Shown here: positions 32,575 to 41,060 of the stretch, piece by piece
Numbering within the stretch: the stretch's first letter is position 1
Layout of the letters: each line of letters begins with the position of its first letter
Program-made: the position numbers and the translations under genes
Assembly (NCBI GenBank): GCA_017303335.1
Contig: JAFLBK010000001.1
Span: forward strand, 377,001 to 441,000
Length of the DNA stretch: 64,000 nucleotides
Origin: Chitinophagales bacterium
GTDB taxonomy: Bacteria > Bacteroidota > Bacteroidia > Chitinophagales > Chitinophagaceae
Direction of reading: 5' to 3'
The notes under the pieces: generated by a model
What the model was told of the DNA's origin: nothing
What the model saw: the letters and a program-made list of their open reading frames with translations, nothing else
The model's database searches: none

Positions 32575-34815
32575 ATGGAAGAAATTACTCCTACGATACC
32601 AAAATACAACCTGTCCGAAGCCGAGGAAAAGAAAGAGATCCTGCGCCAGTACCGGGGATTGCTCCGGGTACTCAAATCCAAGCTGAAACCTGGCGATAAA
32701 GAGTTGCTCCGCAATGCGTTCGAAATGTCGGCAGAAGCTCATAAGACCATGCGCCGCAAAAGCGGGGAACCCTATATCCTCCACCCGATCGCCGTGGCCC
32801 GCATCTGTGTCGAAGAAATCGGCCTGGGGGTGCGAAGCACCATTTGCGCACTGCTCCACGATACCGTGGAAGATACCGATATCACACTCGAGGATGTACA
32901 ACGGGAATTCGGTTCGGAAGTGACCCGGATCGTTGATGGTCTGACCAAGATCAGCAACGTAATGGACACCAACAGCTCGCAGCAGGCGGAGAATTTCAAG
33001 AAGATATTGCTGACCCTCACCGACGATCCGCGGGTGATCCTCATCAAACTGGCCGACCGCCTCCACAACATGCGCACCCTCGGCAGCATGAAGCGGGAAA
33101 AGCAACTGAAGATATCGAGTGAAACGGTTTATGTATTTGCACCCCTTGCCCACCGGATGGGTTTGTATACCATCAAAACCGAGCTGGAAGACCTGGCCAT
33201 GAAATACATGGAGCCGGATACCTACCGCTACATCGCCCAAAAACTAAGCGATACCAAACGGGAACGCAACAAATACATCAACGACTTCATACGACCCCTG
33301 AAAGAAAAGCTTGAAAAGGCCGGCTTCGATTTCGAGATCTACGGCCGCCCCAAGAGCATTCACTCCATCTGGAACAAGATGAAAAAGAAGGGAGTGAGTT
33401 TCGAAGAAGTGTATGATCTTTTTGCCATCCGCATCATTGTAAACTCCCCGGTCGAAAAAGAAAAAGAAGACTGCTGGAAAGTGTACAGCATCATCACCGA
33501 TGAATACAACCCATCGCCCGAACGGCTGCGTGACTGGCTCAGCAATCCCAAGAGCAACGGGTACGAAGCCCTGCATACCACGGTGATGGGCCCGCACGGT
33601 AAGTGGGTGGAAGTACAGATACGTACCAAGCGCATGAACGAGATCGCCGAGAAAGGACTTGCCGCTCACTGGAAATACAAGGAAGGTAAAGACGATGAGA
33701 GCCGTTTCGACAAATGGTTTCAGCAGATCCGGGAGGCGCTCGGCAACCAGGATGGAAGCTCCATCGATTTCCTGCAGGATTTCAAAACCTCTTTCCTTGC
33801 CGAAGAGATCTACGTATACACACCCAAGGGCGAAGTAAAGATGCTGCCTGTTGGCGCTTCGGCGCTCGACTTCGCCTTCAGCGTGCACACCGCGGTAGGC
33901 AGCAAGTGTATCGGCGCCAAAGTGAATCACAAACTCGTACCCATCAGTCATAAGCTGCGCAGCGGCGACCAGGTGGAGATCATCACCAGCGCCAAACAAA
34001 AGCCCAATATCGAATGGCTGAATTTTGTGGTCACCAGTAAGGCCAAGTCGAAGATCAAAGACACCCTGAAAGAAGAGAAACGCACCACGGCCGAGGAAGG
34101 CAAATATACCCTGCAGCGCAAACTCGAAGGCATGGGCGTATCGATGAGCGTGGCCAACCTCGAAGAACTTTCCAACTTTTATAAAACAGGCTCCTCGCTC
34201 GACCTCCTGTATGATATCGCCATCAAGAAGATCGATCTCCGGGAACTGAAGGAATTCACGGTACAGGGCGATAAACTTGTTATGCCGAAGCCGGTGAAAA
34301 CGATCATCGAGGAGAAAACGGAAAAAAGCCACCAACCCAAAACCTACGATAAAAAAGATACCGAGCTCATCATCTTCGGCGAAAGCAGCGATAAGATCCA
34401 GTATACCCTGGCAAATTGCTGCAAACCCATCCCCGGCGACGACGTATTCGGGTTTGTAACAGCCGGCGAAGGACTCAAGATCCACCGCACCAACTGCCCG
34501 AACGCGGCACGCTTGCTCGCCAATTACGGGCACCGTGTTGTAAAGACCAAATGGGCGAAGAACAAAGAGATCTCCTTCCTCACCGGTTTACGGATCATCG
34601 GGCTGGATGATGTGGGTGTCATCCACAAGATCACCAACCTCATCAGCGGTGAACTGAAATTCAACATCGCCGCCATGACCATCGAGGCCAAAGAAGGCAT
34701 CTTCGAAGGCAATGTGAAAATATATGTGCACGATAAGGAAGAACTCGATGAACTGGTGGAGCGGCTCATTCAATTACCCGGTATCGAGCGGGTAGACAGG
34801 TATGATACGGAATAA
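32575..34815 (+). CDS. Bifunctional (p)ppGpp synthetase/hydrolase (Rel/SpoT)
   Basis: 746 residues, the long RSH type. The HD hydrolase domain (about 45-200; HDTVEDTD) is intact, so hydrolysis is expected. The synthetase domain (about 240-355; RPKSIHSIWNKM, YDLFAIRIIV) follows, then TGS (about 405-465; YVYTPKGEVKMLPVGASALD), a zinc-finger/helical part (ANCCKPIPGDD) and a C-terminal ACT domain (about 670-745; EGIFEGNVKIYVHD). It sets the stringent response level. It faces away from the tRNA-Leu gene and is likely monocistronic. Confidence 0.95.
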   Translation: MEEITPTIPKYNLSEAEEKKEILRQYRGLLRVLKSKLKPGDKELLRNAFEMSAEAHKTMRRKSGEPYILHPIAVARICVEEIGLGVRSTICALLHDTVEDTDITLEDVQREFGSEVTRIVDGLTKISNVMDTNSSQQAENFKKILLTLTDDPRVILIKLADRLHNMRTLGSMKREKQLKISSETVYVFAPLAHRMGLYTIKTELEDLAMKYMEPDTYRYIAQKLSDTKRERNKYINDFIRPLKEKLEKAGFDFEIYGRPKSIHSIWNKMKKKGVSFEEVYDLFAIRIIVNSPVEKEKEDCWKVYSIITDEYNPSPERLRDWLSNPKSNGYEALHTTVMGPHGKWVEVQIRTKRMNEIAEKGLAAHWKYKEGKDDESRFDKWFQQIREALGNQDGSSIDFLQDFKTSFLAEEIYVYTPKGEVKMLPVGASALDFAFSVHTAVGSKCIGAKVNHKLVPISHKLRSGDQVEIITSAKQKPNIEWLNFVVTSKAKSKIKDTLKEEKRTTAEEGKYTLQRKLEGMGVSMSVANLEELSNFYKTGSSLDLLYDIAIKKIDLRELKEFTVQGDKLVMPKPVKTIIEEKTEKSHQPKTYDKKDTELIIFGESSDKIQYTLANCCKPIPGDDVFGFVTAGEGLKIHRTNCPNAARLLANYGHRVVKTKWAKNKEISFLTGLRIIGLDDVGVIHKITNLISGELKFNIAAMTIEAKEGIFEGNVKIYVHDKEELDELVERLIQLPGIERVDRYDTE

Positions 34816-34892
34816 AAAATTATGTTGAATAGTAAATGATGAATGCTGAATTAGTCATTTAACATTCAAAACCCAACATTTAAAATAATACT

Positions 34893-35063
34893 ATGGAAGA
34901 ACTAATCAATAAATTGATGCAAAATGCGGGCATCAGCCAGGAGCAGGCAGTAAAGGCCCTGGAAACCATTAAAGATTTTGTAAAGGAAAAATTCCCGATG
35001 CTTGGCGGAGCGGTTGATAATCTTTTTGGAGCTTCCGGCTCAACAGATGACGACGGACTCTGA
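34893..35063 (+). CDS. 56-residue acidic helical protein
   Basis: ATG at 34893, TGA at 35061-35063. The product starts MEELINKLMQNAGISQEQAV, continues with ALETIKDFVKEKFPMLGGAV and ends in an acidic DDDGL tail. It is helical, soluble and without a signal peptide. It looks like the short helical proteins often left as 'hypothetical' in Bacteroidota. No function can be assigned. It lies 77 bases after rel, across a gap of self-complementary words, and ends 6 bases from the convergent cytochrome gene. Confidence 0.6.
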   Translation: MEELINKLMQNAGISQEQAVKALETIKDFVKEKFPMLGGAVDNLFGASGSTDDDGL

Positions 35064-35069
35064 AACCGG

Positions 35070-35429
35070 TTATTGGTTATTGCAATGCGCCAGTACCGCA
35101 TCGATCTCTTCGTTGCTCAGCGTGGTGGGCGTCATTACGGCTTTATATTTATTGAAGAGCCCTTGAGCGTAAGCGTCTTTCTGGATCACGCCCATGGGGT
35201 TGCGCATGAATTCGTACAGGAGGTTCTTGTCGCTCCAGCGTGACACGGCTCCTTTCAAAGCCGGACCGGTAAAATCAACATCGCATTTATGGCAGGATGC
35301 GCAGTGGGTGTTAAACAGCCCGGCCGCGTCGATATCTGAACTGATCTTTTTCCCGGAAGCCTCCCCGCTGTTGCAGCTGATGATGGCAACGAGTAATACA
35401 AGACCTGACAGTAGTTTTATTTTCAGCAT
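35070..35429 (-). CDS. Mono-heme c-type cytochrome lipoprotein
   Basis: 119 residues from the ATG at 35429; a TTG four codons upstream is less likely. Lipobox AIISC (Cys19), heme c motif CASCH (Cys43, Cys46, His47) and a later Met (NPMGV or VMTPT) as sixth ligand. It is a small periplasm-facing electron carrier. No partner oxidase is adjacent. The next gene on the strand is an acyl-CoA dehydrogenase, whose stop lies 52 bases upstream of this start. Confidence 0.87.
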   Translation of the reverse strand: MLKIKLLSGLVLLVAIISCNSGEASGKKISSDIDAAGLFNTHCASCHKCDVDFTGPALKGAVSRWSDKNLLYEFMRNPMGVIQKDAYAQGLFNKYKAVMTPTTLSNEEIDAVLAHCNNQ

Positions 35430-35481
35430 AGTACTCCCCAAAACGGGTATTAGAGGGTAAAATTGTGTTTACAGGGTTCGA

Positions 35482-36621
35482 TTATTTCAGTATCTCCCGG
35501 CCGATCACCAGTTTCTGTATCTCACTGGTTCCTTCGCCGATGGTACACAGTTTACTGTCGCGGTAAAATTTCTCCACCGGGAAATCTTTCGTGTATCCAT
35601 ACCCACCAAAGATCTGTACGGCTTCGGTGCTTACTTTCACCGACACTTCGCTGGCATAGTATTTTGCCATCGCTGCTTCCTTGGTCATGGGCAATCCCCG
35701 CATCTTCAGGTCGCAGGCCTGCTGGATGAGCAGTTCGGCCGCTTCGATTTCCGTAGCCATATCCGCCAGTTTGAAACTGATGCCCTGGAAATTGGCAATG
35801 GGCTGATCGAACTGGTAGCGTTCTTTGGAATACTGCAGGGCCGCATCGTAAGCCCCCCGTGCGATTCCCAAACCCAGGGCCGCGATGGATATCCGGCCGC
35901 CGTCGAGCACTTTCATACTCTGTTTGAATCCCTGCCCGATCTCCCCGATCCGGTTGGCGTCGGGTATACGGCAGTTATCAAAGATCATCTCGGCGGTTTC
36001 GCTGGCCCGCATGCCTAGTTTATTTTCTTTCTTGCCGCCACTGAAACCGGGTGTGCCTCTTTCCACGATGAAGGCGGTGGCATTGTCTTTTGTCCTCGGT
36101 TCACCGGTACGGCAGATCACCACCGCTACATCTCCGCTCTTACCATGTGTGATCCAGTTCTTGGTTCCGTTGATCACCCAGTCATTTCCATCTTTAACGG
36201 CTGTTGTCCGCATATTGCCGGCATCGCTTCCGGTATTGGCTTCGGTAAGTCCCCAGGCCCCGATATGCTCGGCTGTGGCCAGCTTCGGGAGGTATTTTTG
36301 TTTTTGCTCTTCGCTGCCGAAGGTTAGTATATGCCCGGTGCAAAGTGAGTTGTGCGCAGCAAGCGATAGCCCCACAGAACCGCAAACCCGGGCGATCTCC
36401 TGGATGATGGCGTTGTACTCGAAATAGCCAAGTCCGCTGCCGCCGTATTTTTCGGGAACCAGTACGCCCATGAGGCCCAGTTTACCCATCTCTTTAAATA
36501 CCTGTACCGGGAATTCCTGGCTTTCGTCCCATTCCATCAGGTACGGACGAATATGCTGGTTGGCAAAATCACGGGCAGTCTGCGCCACCTGGGCAGTCAG
36601 TTCAGTTTGTTCGAAATTCAT
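35482..36621 (-). CDS. Acyl-CoA dehydrogenase
   Basis: 379 residues from the ATG at 36621, giving the normal family N-terminus MNFEQTELTAQVAQTARDF; an upstream in-frame start at 36678 would add an unlikely leader. FAD-binding and substrate loops are clear: WGLTEANTGSDAGNM, NWITHGKSGDVAV and VQIFGGYGYTKDFPVEKFYRD with the arginine/glutamate that bind FAD and act as base (the YxxxxP[VI]E motif is typical of short-chain types). It catalyses the first oxidation step of beta-oxidation or of branched amino-acid breakdown. Substrate length is not told by sequence. Confidence 0.94.
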   Translation of the reverse strand: MNFEQTELTAQVAQTARDFANQHIRPYLMEWDESQEFPVQVFKEMGKLGLMGVLVPEKYGGSGLGYFEYNAIIQEIARVCGSVGLSLAAHNSLCTGHILTFGSEEQKQKYLPKLATAEHIGAWGLTEANTGSDAGNMRTTAVKDGNDWVINGTKNWITHGKSGDVAVVICRTGEPRTKDNATAFIVERGTPGFSGGKKENKLGMRASETAEMIFDNCRIPDANRIGEIGQGFKQSMKVLDGGRISIAALGLGIARGAYDAALQYSKERYQFDQPIANFQGISFKLADMATEIEAAELLIQQACDLKMRGLPMTKEAAMAKYYASEVSVKVSTEAVQIFGGYGYTKDFPVEKFYRDSKLCTIGEGTSEIQKLVIGREILK

Positions 36622-36678
36622 AAATAAAGCGCAATCGTTGAGGGCGCAAAATAAAGAATTTTGCCCAACCGGGAGCAA

Positions 36679-37638
36679 TCAGTGAAGGGTAAGATAGGGC
36701 TGTATCCTGGTATATACATCCCCGGTGATGAGCATGATCTTCTTCAGGTCTTCAAGGGTTCCGAATTCCCCGTGCTGGTTGCGGTATTGTACAATGGCGT
36801 TTGCAATGGCATAACGGATATAAGGGTGCGATTTGAGGTCATCCAGGCTGGCGGTATTGACATTCAATTGGCGGGGAGCCGGTTGAGTAATATGCAGACG
36901 CTCTTTTATTTTCTGGTAGGTAGAATCGGGCAGGCCGAAGGTTTCCTTTAGCTGCTCCACAGCCACAAAACCGCCCAGTTTATCCCGGAAAGAAACAATG
37001 CGTGCTGCCAGTTTGCTGCCGATGCCCGGCAGGGCGATGAAGGCGGATGTATCGGCTGTATTAATATCAATAAGGGTTTTAATGAAGACTGGTTTATTAT
37101 GGGCAGGATAGGCTGCTTGGGTATTCATTGATGGATTGACAGCTACCCTGTTTTCTTCCATACGCACATACGGAAGCAACCTGTCAACAGCATCCGGATG
37201 CAGGCCCCAGATCTTCCCGATATCCTCCGGCTTGCGGAAGCGGCCGCCCTTTGCCAAGTAACGCTGGATGGTCTGGATCGTTTTGTCCCGCAACCCCAAC
37301 CGTTTCCATCCGGTAACGGAAATGGTATTGGGATCGAAGTAAAAAAGTTCCGGAACGGCAGAACGGGTACTCCCGGTTATTGGCGCACCCGGATCCCGGT
37401 ACTCATTTTCTGCTGAACCCGTATATCGGTTAGCTCCGCTGTCGGACACTTGCCGATCCAACGCCGCGACCTCCTTAGCAAAACGGCTATGGTCGTATTG
37501 TTTTTGACGGATGAAGAAGGGAAACAGCAAGGGAAGAATGCAGATGAGCAGTATCAGTACCACCAGTGTGATGATACCTGTTCGTTCCTTGCGGGTGAAG
37601 GAAAAATAGGCAGCCACCTGTTCCCGGAATTTCTTCAT
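36679..37638 (-). CDS. Helix-hairpin-helix membrane-anchored protein (ComEA-like repeats)
   Basis: 319 residues from the ATG at 37638, so that MKKFREQ precedes one membrane helix (TGIITLVVLILLICILPLLF, about 20-39). The rest is periplasmic and carries three helix-hairpin-helix units: FYFDPNTISVTGWKRLGLRD, VDINTADTSAFIALPGIGSKLAA (as written in the protein IDINTADTS), and LNVNTASLDDLKSHPYIRYA. ComEA binds DNA during uptake; here the role could be DNA binding outside the membrane, but no other competence genes are in the window. Confidence 0.85.
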   Translation of the reverse strand: MKKFREQVAAYFSFTRKERTGIITLVVLILLICILPLLFPFFIRQKQYDHSRFAKEVAALDRQVSDSGANRYTGSAENEYRDPGAPITGSTRSAVPELFYFDPNTISVTGWKRLGLRDKTIQTIQRYLAKGGRFRKPEDIGKIWGLHPDAVDRLLPYVRMEENRVAVNPSMNTQAAYPAHNKPVFIKTLIDINTADTSAFIALPGIGSKLAARIVSFRDKLGGFVAVEQLKETFGLPDSTYQKIKERLHITQPAPRQLNVNTASLDDLKSHPYIRYAIANAIVQYRNQHGEFGTLEDLKKIMLITGDVYTRIQPYLTLH

Positions 37639-37760
37639 ACCCTGAATGTATTTCTCTCTCCTGTTTGATGAAAGAGAAAAAAAGCGTGGCCTGTTGTGAA
37701 AATACCGGGTGATAACGAAGCCGTATTTGTTTTGTTTGCAACCGACCAAACTCATCCGCC

Positions 37761-38006
37761 ATGCGAACCCTGATCGAGATCCTTATCGGCATCACCTGCC
37801 TCTATGCTATTTTTATCCAGTTGCTGCGCATCATCTGGCTCTATTTCCCCGCCTTTATCCGCGGCACCTATTTATACAAGCTGAGAGAGCCGATCAAAAC
37901 GGAGATGCTGCTCTATTTTGTGCTGGCCATTGTGGCGATGAGCTATTTCATTTTTGTTACGGTGGAAAAAATGCTGCAGCCGGCGGAAGCGATGGCTATG
38001 CAGTGA
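37761..38006 (+). CDS. Small two-span membrane protein
   Basis: 81 residues: a helix at about 3-24 (LIEILIGITCLYAIFIQLLRII) and another at about 49-68, joined by a basic loop (RGTYLYKLREPIK). No family recognised. It is divergent from the HhH gene and overlaps the convergent MBL-fold gene by 11 bases at the 3' ends. Confidence 0.65.
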   Translation: MRTLIEILIGITCLYAIFIQLLRIIWLYFPAFIRGTYLYKLREPIKTEMLLYFVLAIVAMSYFIFVTVEKMLQPAEAMAMQ

Positions 38007-38787
38007 TAGCAGGCACGGAAACCCGCTGCCCGTCCCAGGCCAGTGTTATGCCTGACGGCAACTGTTCACTCACCACCTGGTGTTTGCCCAACTGGTGGCT
38101 GATATGAGTGAAATACGCATTGGGCACGCCGAGTTCCTGCACCAGCGAAATGGCCTCATCGAGGGTAAAATGCGAGATGTGTTTTTCTTTACGCAGCGCA
38201 TTCAGCACCATGGCGTCGCTTCCCCGGATCTTTTCCTTTTCTTCTTCATCGATCCGGTTGGCGTCGGTGATATAGGTGAAGCGCCCGAACCGGAATCCAT
38301 AGACCGGCATTTTGTGGTGCCAGACGAGTATGGGCGCTACCGGAATATCCCCGATCATAAAAGGTCGCTCATCAATGGTGATGAGGTTGAGGTTGGGAAT
38401 GCCCGGGTATTTTTTATCGGAGAACGCATACGCGAATTCGTGCTTGATGGATTCTTCGGTGAGCGAATTGGCGTAGATATCCATGGGCTGTTCCTGGAAA
38501 AAATTAAAGGCCCGTACATCATCCAGTCCGGCGATATGGTCCTTATGCGGGTGTGTGAACAGTACCGCATCCAGTTTTTTTACACCGGTACGGAGCATCT
38601 GGTAGCGGAAATCAGGGGTGGTGTCCACGACGAATGTGGTAGCCGGACTTTCCACCAGTATGCTTGAACGAAGGCGTTTGTCTTTCGGATCGGCGGATGT
38701 GCACACCGGGCACGTACACCCGATCATCGGCACACCACTGCTGGTGCCTGTACCCAGGAAGGTTATGTTCAGCGGGGGACATTGCAT
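37996..38787 (-). CDS. MBL-fold phosphodiesterase-like hydrolase (PhnP type)
   Basis: 263 residues, cytoplasmic. An N-terminal FLGTGTSSGVPMIGCTCPVC with CxCxxC, as in PhnP, is followed by the metal motif THPHKDHIAGLDD and a later LVWHHKMPVYGFRFG and YITDANRI. The fold binds two metal ions and hydrolyses phosphodiesters in PhnP. It is a common Bacteroidota gene, and the natural substrate is unknown. Confidence 0.9.
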   Translation of the reverse strand: MQCPPLNITFLGTGTSSGVPMIGCTCPVCTSADPKDKRLRSSILVESPATTFVVDTTPDFRYQMLRTGVKKLDAVLFTHPHKDHIAGLDDVRAFNFFQEQPMDIYANSLTEESIKHEFAYAFSDKKYPGIPNLNLITIDERPFMIGDIPVAPILVWHHKMPVYGFRFGRFTYITDANRIDEEEKEKIRGSDAMVLNALRKEKHISHFTLDEAISLVQELGVPNAYFTHISHQLGKHQVVSEQLPSGITLAWDGQRVSVPAITA

Positions 38788-38890
38788 GGGGCAAATTTAG
38801 GGATTTGGCCTGCAGGAACATACAGGCAGCAGATGGCCAGCAGACCAATCTACCTGGGGGAACAGAACCGTAAACAGTTGGAAGACCGGC

Positions 38891-39160
38891 TTATCGTTCG
38901 GCGCCTACGCTCATCACCTCTTCGTACATATGCTGGCTCTCGTGGGTGAGGGCGTCGAAGTTGATATCAAGCTGCGGCATGAGATCGATCAGGGTATTGA
39001 TACGCCCTTCGGTCTGGAAGAATTTATTGATGACGATCACTTTTTTATTCTGCAGGATGCAATAACCACTTTGAAAGGTTCCGCGTTCGTAACGGATCAC
39101 ATAACCACTTTCTTCTGCAATGCGTTCGATCTTATCCAGGGTATGTTGTGTGTACTTCAT
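38891..39160 (-). CDS. Conserved 89-residue protein of unknown function
   Basis: The frame runs from ATG 39160. The product (MKYTQHTLDKIERIAEESGY, GTFQSGYCILQNKKVIVINK, DLMPQLDINFDALTHESQ) looks like a small mixed alpha/beta domain without Cys, signal peptide or membrane helix. No known family is recognised. It is transcribed in the same direction as porX 132 bases upstream and the MBL-fold gene 103 bases downstream. Confidence 0.7.
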   Translation of the reverse strand: MKYTQHTLDKIERIAEESGYVIRYERGTFQSGYCILQNKKVIVINKFFQTEGRINTLIDLMPQLDINFDALTHESQHMYEEVMSVGAER

Positions 39161-39292
39161 AGAAACTCAGAGATTAAAAATCAAAACCAAAAAACTATAC
39201 TACACAAATTTAAAGAGGAGTTGTTTATCGATCGATTTTAAGTTATCACCATACGTGGACAGTTTTCCTTTGAGGTTTTGACTTCTTGATTT

Positions 39293-40849
39293 TTACTTAT
39301 TCGTCATCCGTATCACCGGCACAATCATCTCTTCGAGGCTTACACCGCCATGCTGGAAGGTATTGCGGTAATAATTGGCGAAATGATTGTAATTATTCGG
39401 GTAGCAGAGATAGAGATCGCCCTTGGCGAAGATATACGAGGAATTCACATTCGGAACCGGCAGGCCCGCCTCCCGCGGGTCGCGGAAGGCCAGTACATCA
39501 CGCGGTTCGTAATTAAGGTTGCGGCCATGCTTATAACGGAGGTTGGCGGTGGTTTGTTTATCGCCGATCACTTTCACCGGGGTATTCACCCGTACACTGC
39601 CATGGTCGGTGGCCATGATGAGCGTAACCTTCTTATCGGCGATCCGGCGCAGGGCCTGGTGCAGGGGCGAATGTTCGAACCAGCTTTGGGTAATGCTGCG
39701 GTAACTGGTTTCGTCGCCCGCCAGTTCTTTCAGTACTTCCATCTCGGTACGGGCATGGCTGAGCATGTCTACAAAATTGTACACGATGATGTTTATGTCG
39801 TTGTCGAGCAGGTTGTGGATATTGTCCACCAGTTTCTGTCCGTCGTTATTGTTGGTGATCTTGGTATAGGAATATTTCAGATCCGCCTTGCCCAGTGATT
39901 TCAATTGCGCCCTGAAGAATTCTTCTTCAAACAGGTTCTTCCCCCCTTCCTCGTCGTCATTTTTCCATTGCACCGGGAATTTTTTTTCGATATCCACCGG
40001 CATCATGCCGGCGAATATGGCATTGCGTGCATATTGGGTGGCAGTAGGCAGGATGGCGTAAAAGGTTTCTTCTTCCTGCAGGCGGAAACTTTCGGCGAAA
40101 ATAGGCTGTATCGCTTTCCACTGATCGAAACGCAGGTTATCGATGAGCACAAAGAACAGGGGTGTTCCTTTCTCGAGGTGAGGGAATACTTTGTACTTCA
40201 TCAGGCTATGGCTCATGATGGGCCCTTCGGTGGCCTTCGGACTAACCCAGGAAGCGTAGTTCTTTGAAATGAATTTGAAGAACTCGGTATTGGCCTCGGC
40301 CTTCTGTGTCTGGAACACTTCCTGCATCTCCGGGCTATCGCTTTTCTTCATCTCCAGCTCCCAGTACACCAGTTTGCGGTAGAGTTCCATCCACTCATTA
40401 TAATCGGGGTTGCTGTTGAGTGTCATGAACAGACTGCGGAACTCCTGCTGGTAGGCCGAGGTGGTTTTTTCGGCCACCAGCCGTTTATTGTCGATGATCT
40501 TCTTCAGGCTCAGCAATACCTGGTTGGGGTTGACCGGCTTGATAAGATAATCGCTGATCTGCGAGCCGATCGCTTCGTCCATCAGGTTCTCCGCCTCGTT
40601 CTTGGTGATCAGCACCACCGGCAGGGTACTGTTCATCTCCTTGATCTGCTGCAGGGTTTGCAAGCCGGTGATACCAGGCATGGTTTCATCGAGCAACACA
40701 ACGTCTACAATATTATCTTTCACGTATTCCACGGCGTCGAAGCCATTGGTTTTGGTTTGCACCTCGTATCCCTTCGCTTCCAGGAACAGGATCTGCGATG
40801 TAAGGCTGTCGATCTCATCATCTACCCAAAGGATTTTAGCTACACTCAT
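39293..40849 (-). CDS. porX: T9SS regulator PorX (response regulator with PglZ domain)
   Basis: 518 residues from the ATG at 40849. An N-terminal receiver domain (about 1-125; ILWVDDE, phospho-Asp54 in LLDETMPG, Lys in LIKPVNP) is joined to a helical middle and a PglZ-type alkaline phosphatase-like domain (about 200-518; VLIDNLRFDQWKAI, ATDHGSVRV). PorX, with the kinase PorY and sigma factor SigP, controls T9SS genes in Porphyromonas; it has been shown to act as a phosphodiesterase on short oligonucleotides in that system. It supports a working T9SS in this organism. PorY is not in the window. Confidence 0.95.
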   Translation of the reverse strand: MSVAKILWVDDEIDSLTSQILFLEAKGYEVQTKTNGFDAVEYVKDNIVDVVLLDETMPGITGLQTLQQIKEMNSTLPVVLITKNEAENLMDEAIGSQISDYLIKPVNPNQVLLSLKKIIDNKRLVAEKTTSAYQQEFRSLFMTLNSNPDYNEWMELYRKLVYWELEMKKSDSPEMQEVFQTQKAEANTEFFKFISKNYASWVSPKATEGPIMSHSLMKYKVFPHLEKGTPLFFVLIDNLRFDQWKAIQPIFAESFRLQEEETFYAILPTATQYARNAIFAGMMPVDIEKKFPVQWKNDDEEGGKNLFEEEFFRAQLKSLGKADLKYSYTKITNNNDGQKLVDNIHNLLDNDINIIVYNFVDMLSHARTEMEVLKELAGDETSYRSITQSWFEHSPLHQALRRIADKKVTLIMATDHGSVRVNTPVKVIGDKQTTANLRYKHGRNLNYEPRDVLAFRDPREAGLPVPNVNSSYIFAKGDLYLCYPNNYNHFANYYRNTFQHGGVSLEEMIVPVIRMTNK

Positions 40850-40860
40850 AATAATCAATA

Positions 40861-40940
40861 TTGCGTAAGGATTATGCGGTTTATGTTCATGGATCATGGT
40901 TGATGGCGATATGCGGCTATGATCAATGATCCATCAACCA
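40861..40940. repeat. Self-complementary words between porX and the HD gene
   Basis: GGTTGATGG (40898-40906) pairs with CCATCAACC (40931-40939), and GGATCAT (40891-40897) with ATGATCC (40927-40933). The 10-mer CCATCAACCA recurs downstream of the HD gene at 42329-42338. This lies in the leader of porX. Confidence 0.6.
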
Positions 40941-40947
40941 AAGGTCA

Positions 40948-40955
40948 CAAATTTA
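40948..40955 (-). promoter_or_regulatory. porX: Candidate -7 box TAAATTTG for porX
   Basis: On the minus strand TAAATTTG fits TAnnTTTG, about 100 bases before the porX ATG. A TTG lies about 24 bases further upstream, somewhat far for the -33 element. If right, porX has a leader that includes the self-complementary words at 40861-40940. Confidence 0.4.
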
Positions 40956-40986
40956 ATTTTTTATGGTAAGGATGACCGGCAATCTT

Positions 40987-40994
40987 TAGCTTTG
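40987..40994 (+). promoter_or_regulatory. Candidate -7 box TAGCTTTG for the HD gene
   Basis: TAGCTTTG fits TAnnTTTG and lies 67 bases before the ATG at 41061. It is divergent from the porX box, 32 bases away. Confidence 0.4.
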
Positions 40995-41060
40995 TACATC
41001 TTTTAACAAAAGAGGCTTGTGCTGGCTCTATCCACTACAATCCACCAAGTGCAACCCCGA

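Noticed and set aside
33244..34533. 429-codon minus-strand frame opposite rel
   Set aside because: Antisense shadow of a well-supported RSH gene; no motif and odd composition.
39293..40849. BREX-type PglZ defence protein
   Set aside because: The receiver domain at the N-terminus and T9SS context identify PorX; no other BREX gene is present.
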